64,000 nt of DNA from Kordiimonas laminariae (GTDB lineage: Bacteria; Pseudomonadota; Alphaproteobacteria; Sphingomonadales; Kordiimonadaceae): assembly GCF_023008165.1 (NCBI RefSeq), contig NZ_JAKQZA010000003.1, positions 124,001 through 188,000 of the forward strand. The letters are read 5' to 3'. The position numbers and the translations under genes are program-made. The notes beneath the pieces were generated by a model, which saw only the letters and a program-made list of their open reading frames with translations, made no database searches and was not told the DNA's origin. This document shows, one piece after another, positions 5,953 to 14,820 of this stretch (positions within the stretch are counted from its first letter, which is position 1; every line of letters begins with the position of its first letter).

Positions 5953-8328
5953 TTACTTCATTGCGAATGCTGAGGCACAGGCATCCAGTATTGCTTCTGT
6001 ACCAATTCGGTACTCTTCATAGAGCTGGTTAATATCACCTGATTGACCAAAACGATCGATACCGAGTGGCATCACTCGGTGACCACGCACAGCGCCCAAC
6101 CAACTCAGCGTTGCTGGCACTCCATCTATCACCGTTACCAGCTTCGCATTGGGTGAAAGCCGACTGAGAAGTGCATCAATATGCGACTGAACAACAACAC
6201 TCTCTTTGCCAAGTGCCGCAACGCTCGATGACCATTCTTTATGAATCAAATCAGGTGACGGAACAGCTAACAAGCCCGCGCCAGGAATATCTTCGAGAAC
6301 CTCTTGAAGCGCTTCATTTGCTTCTAGCGCTACAGCACCGGTATAAATAATGGCAAACTCAGCACCCTCTTCTGGTGCATGTTCCCAATATGCACCCTTG
6401 AGCATATCAGCAATCCACGCATCACCATCACGCTCAGGTTGCTCAAGCGGCCGTGTGGACAGACGAAGATAAACACTATCTCCCTCAGGCTTTTGCATAT
6501 GCTCAAAGCCCCACTGCATAATATGACGGAGTTCATCATTGTAAGCTGGCTCGAAATACACAAGTTTATCCTGTGCCATACCAATGACCGGCGTATGAAT
6601 ACTCTGGTGCGCACCGCCTTCTGGTGCCAACGTTACACCAGATGGTGTAGCAACCAGCATAAAACGGGCGTCTTGATAGCAGGCATAATTAAGTGCATCG
6701 AGACCACGGTTAATAAACGGATCATAAAGCGTACCAACTGGGATCAGACGTTCGCCAAACAAGCTGCCAGAAAGCCCCATAGCCGCGAGTGCGAGGAACA
6801 GATTATTTTCCGCGATACCAAGTTCAAGATGCTGACCGCCTTTGTGGCTACGCCAGATTTGCGGGCTCATCACCTTCTCGCTTTTGAAGGTATCTTCCTG
6901 CCCTTCTCTACCGTAAATACCGCGCTGGTTTACCCAACCACCAAGGTTGGTAGAAACCGTTACATCCGGGCTGGTGGTAATAATATTATCTGCTATGGCA
7001 TCTGATGATTTCGCCATAGCGTTCATGATTTTACCAAAACCAACCTGTGTTGACTGTTTACTTGAACCCAGATCCATCAACTCAGGGACAGGAAGCACCG
7101 CTGCGTCATAACGGCGGTGTTCAGGTGTATTAAAGGGTACATTTGAAAGGTAATCCTGAAGCGCTTCTGCTTCATCATCCATACCTGCAAACTTATCCCA
7201 TTCTTGCCCTTCTGGCACACCCATCAATTTACGAAGCTCTTCCATCTGGGTTGGGTTCATCAGGCCTGCATGGTTGTCTTTATGGCCCTGAAATGGCAGA
7301 CCATAACCTTTCACAGTATAACAAATGAAACAGTGCGGTTGATCGCTATCAATGCTACGGAAGGTCTCTAAAAGCAGCTCCATATCATGACCACCAAGGT
7401 TGGTCATTAATGCCTGAAGGTCCTCATCATCATAGCTTTCAAGCAAAGCTGTCACACTTCGTTTGGAACCGATATCTGCAAGTAAGCGTTCACGCCATGC
7501 AGCACCGCCCTTGTAGGTAAGTGCGCTGTAGAGATCATTCGGGCATTCATCAATCCATTCTTGAAGAGCGATACCACCCGGCTTTTTAAACGCAGCCTGT
7601 TGCATCTTTCCGTATTTAAGATTGATAACTTTCCAACCCGTCGTTTCAAAGATATCAGTGAAACGGGTAAACATTCGGTCACTAGTAATGGCATCTAGGC
7701 TCTGACGGTTATAATCAATAATCCACCAGCAATTACGGAGATTGTGCTTATAACCTTCAATGAGAGCTTCATAAATGTTACCCTCATCAAGCTCCGCATC
7801 TCCCATCAGCGCGATCATACGGCCCGCTTTTTCTTCGTCCATCACACCTTTATCAATGAGATGATCCTGAACGAGGGAAGCGAAAGCTGTTACCGCAACA
7901 CCAAGACCAACCGATCCTGTTGAAAAATCAACATCATCTTTATCTTTGGTACGACTTGGATAGGATTGAGCGCCACCAATTGAACGGAATCGTTCAAGTT
8001 GATCACGAGTTTGCTTGCCAAACAAATACTGAATGGCGTGGAAAACCGGGCTCGCATGCGGCTTCACAGCAACTCTATCCTCAGGCTTAAGCACACCAAA
8101 GTAGAGGGCGCTCAAAATAGTTGCTAGTGATGCAGATGATGCTTGGTGTCCACCCACTTTTAGCCCATCAGCCGATGGTCGAATATTGTTGGCATTATGG
8201 ATTGTCCAGGAAGCAAGCCACTGAACGCGATCATAAAGCTTATTAATAGTTTCCACTTCTGCTGCAGAAACCAACGAATTCTCTGATGAAACCTTTGGGG
8301 CAGTTTCGCGGGTCGTGGCTTTAGCCAT
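5953..8328 (-). CDS. AceE-like thiamine-diphosphate enzyme (transketolase / pyruvate dehydrogenase E1 superfamily)
   Basis: This 791-residue protein has the order expected of homodimeric E1/transketolase. A first ThDP domain has GGHQASSASL near residue 60 and the Mg/ThDP motif GDAELDEGN near residue 175, close to the GDGEMDE motif of AceE. A second pyrimidine-binding domain contains QHLELGIAENNLF near residue 510. A C-terminal transketolase-like domain follows. It is shorter than classical AceE (about 890). The ATG at 8328 follows GAGGG at good spacing. The 18-codon upstream extension is not favoured. The substrate is probably a 2-oxo acid, but whether it works in a complex with E2/E3 cannot be said, as no partner genes are in the window. 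Confidence 0.85.
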   Translation of the reverse strand: MAKATTRETAPKVSSENSLVSAAEVETINKLYDRVQWLASWTIHNANNIRPSADGLKVGGHQASSASLATILSALYFGVLKPEDRVAVKPHASPVFHAIQYLFGKQTRDQLERFRSIGGAQSYPSRTKDKDDVDFSTGSVGLGVAVTAFASLVQDHLIDKGVMDEEKAGRMIALMGDAELDEGNIYEALIEGYKHNLRNCWWIIDYNRQSLDAITSDRMFTRFTDIFETTGWKVINLKYGKMQQAAFKKPGGIALQEWIDECPNDLYSALTYKGGAAWRERLLADIGSKRSVTALLESYDDEDLQALMTNLGGHDMELLLETFRSIDSDQPHCFICYTVKGYGLPFQGHKDNHAGLMNPTQMEELRKLMGVPEGQEWDKFAGMDDEAEALQDYLSNVPFNTPEHRRYDAAVLPVPELMDLGSSKQSTQVGFGKIMNAMAKSSDAIADNIITTSPDVTVSTNLGGWVNQRGIYGREGQEDTFKSEKVMSPQIWRSHKGGQHLELGIAENNLFLALAAMGLSGSLFGERLIPVGTLYDPFINRGLDALNYACYQDARFMLVATPSGVTLAPEGGAHQSIHTPVIGMAQDKLVYFEPAYNDELRHIMQWGFEHMQKPEGDSVYLRLSTRPLEQPERDGDAWIADMLKGAYWEHAPEEGAEFAIIYTGAVALEANEALQEVLEDIPGAGLLAVPSPDLIHKEWSSSVAALGKESVVVQSHIDALLSRLSPNAKLVTVIDGVPATLSWLGAVRGHRVMPLGIDRFGQSGDINQLYEEYRIGTEAILDACASAFAMK

Positions 8329-8472
8329 GCTTTTTATCCCTCTTATTATAGGGCGTTCTTGACGCCATTCTTCATCTGTCACATAAGGGCCTCGTGCACA
8401 GAAGTCTAGTAAAGAAGTCGCATACTAGATCTGCATTTGGCTGCCACCACGATAAGAGAAAGGAGCTGTGGT

Positions 8473-10275
8473 TTGAATAATATCGACCTACACACCACAC
8501 CTTTTGTCTTGTTGGATGATAGTCAGGTTTCTCACGTGGCTGGCAACAGTTACCTATTTCACAACCCCGAATATATTATTCAGGCAAAAAGTTTTGAAGA
8601 TATTCCAAGGGCGCTTACTGCAATTGATGAAGCAGTAGAGGCAGGTTTTTATACAGCCGGGTGGATCAGTTACGAAGTTGGTTACTATTTTGAAAAGCGA
8701 TTACACCATCTTCTGTCCCGGTCAGCTGAAGAACCACTCATCTGGATGATGGTCACCACCCACCGCGAAGCACTTACACCAAATCAGGTGGAAACACTTC
8801 TTCACACGTCGCGTCGTGGCAATAAAAAAACCTTTAGTACTAAATTCAAAAAACCTGATTTGGCCGAAGCAGAATATAATAAAGCAATCGCCAACATCCA
8901 TGAATTTATTGAAGCGGGCGACGTTTATCAGATAAACTTTACCTTCCCACTCCCTGTTGAGATAAAAGGCTGCAGGTTAGAGCTATATAATGAGCTAAGG
9001 AAAAACCAACCCGTATCATTCGGTGCTTATATTAATACTGGTGAAACAGAGGTCCTATCTTTTTCTCCCGAACTATTTTTAGAACGCAAAGATAATCAGC
9101 TAAAGTCTAAACCAATGAAAGGCACCGCCGCCCGCGGAAAAGACATCGAAGAAGATGCATTGATTGAACAGTTCTTAGTGAATGACGATAAGTCCAGAGC
9201 TGAAAACCTAATGATTGTAGATTTGATCAGGAACGACCTCAGCCGCATTGCCAAACCAGGTTCTGTTCAGGTACCTAAACTCTTTGAAACAGAAAAATAC
9301 AACACACTGTTTCAAATGACGTCGACTGTAACAGCCGCCGCAATAAAAGACTTAACGCCTACGCAGGCTCTGGCAGCTATGTTTCCTTGCGGTTCTGTAA
9401 CTGGCGCCCCAAAGGTACGGGCTATGGAAATCATTGCTGAGCTGGAACCTCAAGCACGCGGTGTCTACTGTGGTACAATTGGATACTTCCACAGCAAAAA
9501 CTGGTCTCTGAATGTACCCATTCGTACACTTGTAAGGAACGATAATCTAAAAGGTCGCTTAAGTGTTGGTAGTGGGATAGTGGCCGATAGCAACCCAAAA
9601 GGCGAATATCAGGAATGCCTCCTAAAGGCCCGCTTTACCGAACGGACTGTCAACGAGTTTGCCCTTATCGAATCTCTCCTTGTTGAAGAGAACGAATGCA
9701 AGAATCTAGATCTGCACATGAAACGAATGAAAAGCAGCGCTGATTACTTCAATTTTACATTTCCAAAATCAGAAATAGAAAATGCGCTCAGGGACCATGC
9801 CTCGATACTGAGCAAAAAGCACAAGTTGCGACTGCTTTTAAACAAGACAGGCACATACAGCATCACCAGCGACCAGCTTTCAGAACCTATTCAGAGACAT
9901 GGGAAAATAAAGCTATCACAGAAACGAACTGATTCGACCGATGTTTTCCTACGACACAAAACAACGAATCGTTCGCTATATAATGAAGAGTTCAAGCATG
10001 CTGTCGCCGAGGGGTATCAGGATATTCTCTTCGTTAACCAACATGGTTTTATCACCGAAGGTGCAATCAGCAATATTTTCGCGGAGATTGACGGGAATCT
10101 ATATACTCCACCACTTTCAGATGGCGTTTTACCAGGAATTCACAGAGCCTCAATGCTGGAAAACAATCTGGCAATTGTTCGTTCTTTGACCTTGAGTGAT
10201 CTACAAAAGGCAGAAGCCTTATATATAGGGAACGCTATCAGAGGCCTCCGCAAGATCACCATCTCGGATTTGTAA
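8473..10275 (+). CDS. pabBC: Aminodeoxychorismate synthase component I fused to aminodeoxychorismate lyase
   Basis: This 600-residue fusion makes 4-aminobenzoate for folate. Residues about 1-390 are the chorismate-binding PabB half, with KPMKGTAARG and PCGSVTGAPKVRAMEI. Residues about 395-600 are a PLP class IV aminotransferase-like PabC half with the motif FITEGAISNIFAEI near residue 530. PabB aminates chorismate using ammonia from PabA, and PabC removes pyruvate. No pabA lies nearby. The TTG at 8473 is chosen as start because AAAGGAG lies 8 nt before it. No in-frame ATG precedes the PabB domain. Confidence 0.92.
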   Translation: MNNIDLHTTPFVLLDDSQVSHVAGNSYLFHNPEYIIQAKSFEDIPRALTAIDEAVEAGFYTAGWISYEVGYYFEKRLHHLLSRSAEEPLIWMMVTTHREALTPNQVETLLHTSRRGNKKTFSTKFKKPDLAEAEYNKAIANIHEFIEAGDVYQINFTFPLPVEIKGCRLELYNELRKNQPVSFGAYINTGETEVLSFSPELFLERKDNQLKSKPMKGTAARGKDIEEDALIEQFLVNDDKSRAENLMIVDLIRNDLSRIAKPGSVQVPKLFETEKYNTLFQMTSTVTAAAIKDLTPTQALAAMFPCGSVTGAPKVRAMEIIAELEPQARGVYCGTIGYFHSKNWSLNVPIRTLVRNDNLKGRLSVGSGIVADSNPKGEYQECLLKARFTERTVNEFALIESLLVEENECKNLDLHMKRMKSSADYFNFTFPKSEIENALRDHASILSKKHKLRLLLNKTGTYSITSDQLSEPIQRHGKIKLSQKRTDSTDVFLRHKTTNRSLYNEEFKHAVAEGYQDILFVNQHGFITEGAISNIFAEIDGNLYTPPLSDGVLPGIHRASMLENNLAIVRSLTLSDLQKAEALYIGNAIRGLRKITISDL

Positions 10276-10438
10276 AAACGAATCAAATTTAAACATCTGA
10301 TCAATTACTCAGAAACTACCCCTCTTTACGGCAAAAAATAGAGGTATCTGTTAACTGCTTTTTTAGAGAATGTTGCTAGCTTCCTCAGCGGGTAATCAGA
10401 ACGCCTAATGTTTATAGTAATTTGTGAGGTTCAACTGA

Positions 10439-10627
10439 ATGCATTCATCTAATTCTCCTTCCTCCCTCCCTCAATCTGGAATAGATAATAGTTCCATTTC
10501 CAGTCACAGCCGATCATTAGCAACTAAGCTTTCAGGTCATATGGGGCTGGAGAATGCAATACGTGTAAGCAAAGAGAATCAGTGGCACGGCGTGCTTGCA
10601 GCACTGCTGGAACTAAAAGCACGTTAA
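10439..10627 (+). CDS. Small hypothetical protein, 62 residues
   Basis: An ATG at 10439 with GAGG 9 nt upstream opens a frame of 62 residues. The first 25 are Ser-rich and probably disordered. The C-terminal part (LSGHMGLENAIRVSKENQWHGV) could form two short helices. No family is recognised. The frame stands alone between pabBC and the long leader of the TonB operon. The good ribosome site favours a real gene. Short length leaves doubt. Confidence 0.55.
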   Translation: MHSSNSPSSLPQSGIDNSSISSHSRSLATKLSGHMGLENAIRVSKENQWHGVLAALLELKAR

Positions 10628-10731
10628 AGTCGGACTACGTAAGGTAAAATAAACGTTAGTTATCATTTCTCGTCTTCAAGCAACAAAAATCAACCTCTAA
10701 AAAAAATGCTACCTTTAAATGCACTTATATA

Positions 10732-10760
10732 TTGACCTTTTCAGATAATGTAATATTATC
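10732..10760 (+). promoter_or_regulatory. Promoter and GATAAT/ATTATC dyad upstream of the TonB operon
   Basis: TTGACC at 10732 and TATTAT at 10754 are separated by 16 bp. GATAAT (10744-10749) and ATTATC (10755-10760) form a dyad over the -10 region and resemble half-sites of Fur-type boxes. Iron control of the operon is plausible but inferred. Confidence 0.45.
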
Positions 10761-11251
10761 ACATATACATAACGGTCTATATTTCAGCTGTTTTTAGGTG
10801 CAAAATTAAACAGATATGTGCCTAGAAACACGAAAAGTGAAATTTTTGCTTGGAATCGTGAAAGATTCTTGGATGATAGGCCCCGAGCCGGACCACCCGT
10901 CTCAACCCCGACCTGTTCGTGAAAACGGATAAGGTCATTTAAAAAGATCATCCGTGCTTAAGTATAAAAGCTCAAAGGATGGCAGAGCGGAACAAAGTAA
11001 TTTGTTGAGTGGTCGGCACAATTGGGAGAGGTCGGGAAACCTTTTAAATGGAACTGCCAGTGATCTGATGAACACGTTTTGTCAGAGAGGTACGGCAGAC
11101 ATACTCCCAGTTTGTTAGGGTAAAGGTTTGAGTAGCATTAAATGCTCTTGAATTTTTGCAAGGTTTAATCCGCCTCAGGGTTACCTCTGGTTATTCGTTT
11201 AACCGGATTAAAGGTATCCAAGAGGCTTTATAAAACCCATGTGGGCAGAAA
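10761..11251 (+). other. Long 5' leader of the TonB operon
   Basis: About 490 bp separate the likely promoter from the first gene at 11252, with no frame of convincing length. Local inverted repeats exist: GGTTA / TAACC around 11189-11208 enclosed by CGCCTC and GAGGC. The leader could fold and regulate translation or stability, or could hold a small RNA. I could not match it to a cobalamin riboswitch, tmRNA, RNase P or 6S pattern. Confidence 0.35.
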
Positions 11252-12022
11252 ATGGATAAGGCTAAAGTGAAACGGATAGCTGTCTCTACAGCCGCAGTCG
11301 CCGCGATCCTTCTAGGAGCAACTGCTGCTAATGCACAGGAAGCTCAAGTGAAGTCGATCGTTGACGAAGTAAACGCGGCTAACCAAATCGCACAAGCTTC
11401 TCAACAGAAGATCGATGGTATCAACGACGCAACAGAAAAACTTTTTGTAGATTACAAAAGTGTTCTCAAGACAAATGCTGGCCTGCGTGCATATAACGCT
11501 CAGCAGCGTCGTGTGATTTCTCGTCAAGAAGAAGAAATCGGGAAGCTAAAAGAATCTATCGGTCAGATCGATGAGATTAAACGTCAGATCACTCCTCTGA
11601 TGCTTGATATGATCGAAGACCTTAACGAATTCGTTCAAGCGGACATCCCGTTCCTGCTTGCAGAACGTGAAGAGCGTATCGCTTCCCTACGTGAAGCTAT
11701 GGATAACCCGAACGTAAGTGATCCTGAGCGTTTCCGTGTTGTACTAGAAGCGTATAAAGCTGAAGTTCAATATGGTCGTACATATTTCGCGTATGAAGAT
11801 ACACTTCCAGATGGTCGTAGCGTGAACTTTGTTCGTCTTGGTCGTGTAGGTTTTTACTACCAGACTAAAGACACAACAGAGACAGCTGCCTGGAATTCTG
11901 AGACAAAATCTTGGGACCTTCTAGGTGCAGATTTCACGACACCAGTTCGCCAGCTTATTCGTATGGCTCTACGCCGTACACAGACTGACGTAACTGTGCT
12001 TCCTATCTCAGCACCGAAGTAA
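11252..12022 (+). CDS. DUF3450 family periplasmic protein, TonB-cluster associated
   Basis: This 256-residue protein starts with a signal peptide (to about residue 29, ending ATAANAQ). A coiled-coil region follows, residues 30-135, with many Gln/Glu/Lys heptads, and then a conserved C-terminal domain containing YRTYFAYEDTLPDGR-like sequence (here YGRTYFAYEDTLPDGRS). This matches DUF3450, found at the head of TonB2/TtpC-type operons in marine proteobacteria. Its role is presumed structural support of the energy-transduction complex in the periplasm. It is first in a tight operon (16-nt gap to the next gene), with codon use favouring CGT and GGT, suggesting high expression. Confidence 0.9.
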   Translation: MDKAKVKRIAVSTAAVAAILLGATAANAQEAQVKSIVDEVNAANQIAQASQQKIDGINDATEKLFVDYKSVLKTNAGLRAYNAQQRRVISRQEEEIGKLKESIGQIDEIKRQITPLMLDMIEDLNEFVQADIPFLLAEREERIASLREAMDNPNVSDPERFRVVLEAYKAEVQYGRTYFAYEDTLPDGRSVNFVRLGRVGFYYQTKDTTETAAWNSETKSWDLLGADFTTPVRQLIRMALRRTQTDVTVLPISAPK

Positions 12023-12037
12023 GTAGGGGAATTAGCA

Positions 12038-13390
12038 ATGAAAAAGATTATTACTTCCGCTGCTCTTCTCGCTGTAGGCCTATCGGCTTCAGTGTCTGCA
12101 CAAGATGGCAGCATGTCAGATCTTCTGAACAAGGTTCGTGAAGGTCGTGTAAGCGAAAGCGCTGAGCACAAAAAACGTGAAGCAGAGTTCCAGGCTCGTA
12201 AAGGTCAGCAACAAAAGCTTCTTACAGATGCTCGTGCTGAACAAGCTCGTCTTGAGCGTGAAAGCGCTCGTCTTGAAGAGCAACGTCGTAACAATGAACA
12301 AGAAATCACACGTCAGGTTGAAATCCAGCGTGAACGTCTTGGTCAGCTAAGCGAGCTTTTCGGTGTTCTTCAGCAAAACGCTGGTGATGCGAAATCAATC
12401 ATTTCTACATCACACGTTTCTATTGATAACCCAAACCGTCTTGCTGAAATCGACAACCTGATTTCTAAAGCACAAGAATCTTCAGAGCTTCCAACACTAG
12501 CAGATATCCGCGCGTGGCCAGCTCAGATGATCCTTGAAATGATCGGTTCTTCTGAAGTTAAAAAGTTCAATCACGAAGTTCGCCTGAACGACGGTTCTAC
12601 ACAGAACATGGAAGTTGTTCGTATTGGTGACTTTGGCCTTGTTGGTGGTGGCAAATATCTTCAGCTAACTCCAAAAGGTGTTGTTGCTGAGCTTCAACGT
12701 CAGCCTTCTGACCGTTTCACAAGCACAATTGCTCCGTTTGAGAACTCAACAAGTGGCATGCACGCTCTAGGTATTGACCCAACACGCGGTCAGCTTCTTA
12801 ACCTTGAGATCGACAAGCCAACTATTGAAGAGCGTCTAGACCAAGGTGGACCAATTGGTTACATCACTCTAGGTCTTGGTGTTATTGGTGTTATCATCGC
12901 AATCCTACAGTGGCTATACCTACTGGTAGTTGGCGGTAAAGTACGCAAACAGATCCGTTCTGAAACTGCGGACACAGGTAACCCTCTTGGTCGTGTATTG
13001 GCTGTTTACGACCAAAACCGCAGTGTTGATGTTGAAACTCTTGAGCTGAAACTTGACGAAGCAATTCTAAAAGAAACTCCTGCTCTTGAGCGTGGCCTAA
13101 CAATTGTTAAGCTTATCTCTGCTGTTGCACCTCTATTTGGTCTTCTCGGTACAGTGACTGGTATGATTGAGACATTCCAGGCTATCACACTGTTCGGTGC
13201 TGGTGACCCATCACAGATGGCTGGCGGTATTTCCGCGGCTCTTATGACTACTGTGGAAGGTCTTGTTGTAGCGATCCCAACTCTGCTTCTGCATACATTC
13301 GTATCAGGTTCCTCTAAGAGCGTTATCCACGTTCTTGAAGAGCAGTCTGCTGGTATCATTGCAGTTCACGCTGAGAAAGCGAACGGATAA
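12038..13390 (+). CDS. Large MotA/TolQ/ExbB proton-channel protein (TtpC-like)
   Basis: This 450-residue protein has a signal peptide (to about residue 21). A strong periplasmic coiled coil spans about 45-110 (many EAR/QAR repeats), followed by a periplasmic domain to about 265. Then come a membrane helix near 275-295 and the ExbB/TolQ core with GLLGTVTGMIETF near residue 370 and a last helix near 400-420. The N-terminal extension distinguishes TtpC-type proteins from ordinary ExbB. In vibrios TtpC is needed for TonB2 function. It overlaps the next exbB by one nucleotide (TAATG), implying coupled translation. Confidence 0.92.
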   Translation: MKKIITSAALLAVGLSASVSAQDGSMSDLLNKVREGRVSESAEHKKREAEFQARKGQQQKLLTDARAEQARLERESARLEEQRRNNEQEITRQVEIQRERLGQLSELFGVLQQNAGDAKSIISTSHVSIDNPNRLAEIDNLISKAQESSELPTLADIRAWPAQMILEMIGSSEVKKFNHEVRLNDGSTQNMEVVRIGDFGLVGGGKYLQLTPKGVVAELQRQPSDRFTSTIAPFENSTSGMHALGIDPTRGQLLNLEIDKPTIEERLDQGGPIGYITLGLGVIGVIIAILQWLYLLVVGGKVRKQIRSETADTGNPLGRVLAVYDQNRSVDVETLELKLDEAILKETPALERGLTIVKLISAVAPLFGLLGTVTGMIETFQAITLFGAGDPSQMAGGISAALMTTVEGLVVAIPTLLLHTFVSGSSKSVIHVLEEQSAGIIAVHAEKANG

Positions 13391-13917
13391 TGCGGAGCCT
13401 TAACGACGCATTTGACGCTATCCGGGCGTTCATGGAACAGGGCGGAGACGTCTTGTTCCTGATCCTCGCGGTAACGTTCATTATGTGGGTGCTCATTGTC
13501 GAACGTATGTGGTATTTCACGCTTGAATATAAAAAGCAGAAAAACCGCGTGATCGAAGCTTGGGAAACACGTACCGAGCGTAAATCATGGTTTGCACACA
13601 AAATTCGTACAGCCATGATTTCAGAGGTAAACCACGATCTATTCCGTGGTGTAAACCTCATTAAAACGCTCGTAGCACTTTGTCCTCTTGTAGGACTTCT
13701 CGGTACGGTAACAGGTATGATCGAGGTGTTTGACGTTATGGGTTCACAAGGTAGTTCCAACGCACGTGCGATGGCTGCCGGTGTATCCAAAGCAACGATC
13801 CCGACAATGGCGGGTATGGTTGCTGCACTATCAGGTATTTTCCTGAGCACATATATTGAACGCCGCGCTAAACGTGAGTCAGAAAGTCTTGAAGACAGCC
13901 TGACCATGGATCACTAA
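13390..13917 (+). CDS. exbB: ExbB-type proton channel (MotA/TolQ/ExbB family)
   Basis: This 175-residue protein has three membrane helices, near 18-38, 97-120 and 140-160, and the family signature GLLGTVTGMIEVFD around residues 110-125. With ExbD it forms the inner-membrane proton channel that powers TonB. The length is that of the compact ExbB2 type. Translation is probably coupled to the preceding large ExbB. The order large ExbB, ExbB, ExbD, ExbD, TonB, TPR resembles the TonB2 systems of marine gammaproteobacteria but with an extra ExbD. Confidence 0.93.
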   Translation: MRSLNDAFDAIRAFMEQGGDVLFLILAVTFIMWVLIVERMWYFTLEYKKQKNRVIEAWETRTERKSWFAHKIRTAMISEVNHDLFRGVNLIKTLVALCPLVGLLGTVTGMIEVFDVMGSQGSSNARAMAAGVSKATIPTMAGMVAALSGIFLSTYIERRAKRESESLEDSLTMDH

Positions 13918-13940
13918 GCTGGATTTGGAGAGGAACACTA

Positions 13941-14357
13941 ATGCGCAAGTTCGCAAAAGCAGAGGAAGAAGCTGAAGTAAATATGACCCCGATGCTCGAC
14001 ATCGTGTTCATCATGCTGATCTTCTTTATCGTAACTGCAACGTTCGTTAACGAATCTGGTCTCGAGATCAACAAGCCGGAGGATAACAATTCAAGTAATC
14101 CTCCACCACCAGATGAAGATAAGCGCGCAATCGCATTTGTGATTGATGAAAACAACAGAATTACACACGATTTCCTTCGTATTGATGTATCTTCTGTTTC
14201 TTCAATCATCAAAAAAGAAAGCGTTGAGCGCCCAGAAGCTCCTGTAGTTATTCAGGCTGCTAAAGGTTCCGAGTTTGGTTTAGCTATACGTATCTATGAT
14301 GCGGCTAAAGCAGTTGGTCTTGGTGATGAAAAGATCGTAATGACGCCTAAGAAGTAA
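13941..14357 (+). CDS. exbD: ExbD/TolR biopolymer transport protein, first copy
   Basis: This 138-residue protein has a short cytosolic N-terminus, then the family's membrane helix with the proton-carrying Asp in MTPMLDIVFIMLIFFIVT (residues about 15-33), then a periplasmic domain to the end. A Pro/Asn/Ser-rich linker near residues 48-58 (NNSSNPPPPDED) is unusual. GGAG-like sequence (GGAGAGG) precedes the ATG. Followed by a perfect GC-rich hairpin at 14363. Confidence 0.93.
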   Translation: MRKFAKAEEEAEVNMTPMLDIVFIMLIFFIVTATFVNESGLEINKPEDNNSSNPPPPDEDKRAIAFVIDENNRITHDFLRIDVSSVSSIIKKESVERPEAPVVIQAAKGSEFGLAIRIYDAAKAVGLGDEKIVMTPKK

Positions 14358-14362
14358 TCGCT

Positions 14363-14380
14363 GGCGGGAAAATTCCCGCC
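14363..14380 (+). other. Intercistronic hairpin between two exbD genes
   Basis: GGCGGGAA and TTCCCGCC pair perfectly around AA, with no T-run after. It may stabilise or process the mRNA upstream of it rather than end transcription. Confidence 0.6.
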
Positions 14381-14420
14381 ATCACGGCGAAGCGCCCTAT
14401 GGGGCGAATTGGAGAAAACC

Positions 14421-14819
14421 ATGCGTAACCACGCTCAACAAGAAGAAGATACCGAAATTAACATGACCCCGATGCTCGACATCGTGTTCATCATGTTGAT
14501 CTTCTTCATCGTTACCGCGGTATTCGTAAAGGAATCTGGGACGACCGTTATCAAACCTGAAGCAGAGACAGCTGTGAGCCTTAAACAGGTAAGCGTACTG
14601 ATCGCTGTAACAGAAGATGACGAGATCCACATCAATCGGGAAGTAAAAGAGTTAGAGGAAGTTCGTACGGCCGTTGAAAAACTGCATGCGGAAAACCCAA
14701 AAGGCTCCGTTGCGATCCAGAGTGATGAAACAGCAGATGCCGTTCTGGTAATGAAAGTGTATGACGCCATCAGAGATGCTGGTGTTGAAAAAATCGCTAT
14801 CGCTACGGAGGTCAAATAA
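14421..14819 (+). CDS. exbD: ExbD/TolR biopolymer transport protein, second copy
   Basis: This 132-residue ExbD has the same membrane motif with Asp (MTPMLDIVFIMLIFFIVTAV) near residues 15-34 and a periplasmic domain. The ATG at 14421 is chosen over a TTG at 14409 because GGAG lies 6 nt before it. The two neighbouring ExbD genes share near-identical DNA over the helix but differ afterwards, so they are an old duplication with one constrained segment. Two ExbD types might form a mixed dimer with ExbB. This is inference. The TonB gene starts 1 nt after this gene's stop. Confidence 0.92.
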   Translation: MRNHAQQEEDTEINMTPMLDIVFIMLIFFIVTAVFVKESGTTVIKPEAETAVSLKQVSVLIAVTEDDEIHINREVKELEEVRTAVEKLHAENPKGSVAIQSDETADAVLVMKVYDAIRDAGVEKIAIATEVK

Positions 14820-14820
14820 T

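Noticed and set aside
10761-11251. Known RNA (cobalamin riboswitch, tmRNA, RNase P, 6S)
   Set aside because: None of their conserved blocks could be found by eye. A proper search with covariance models was not possible.
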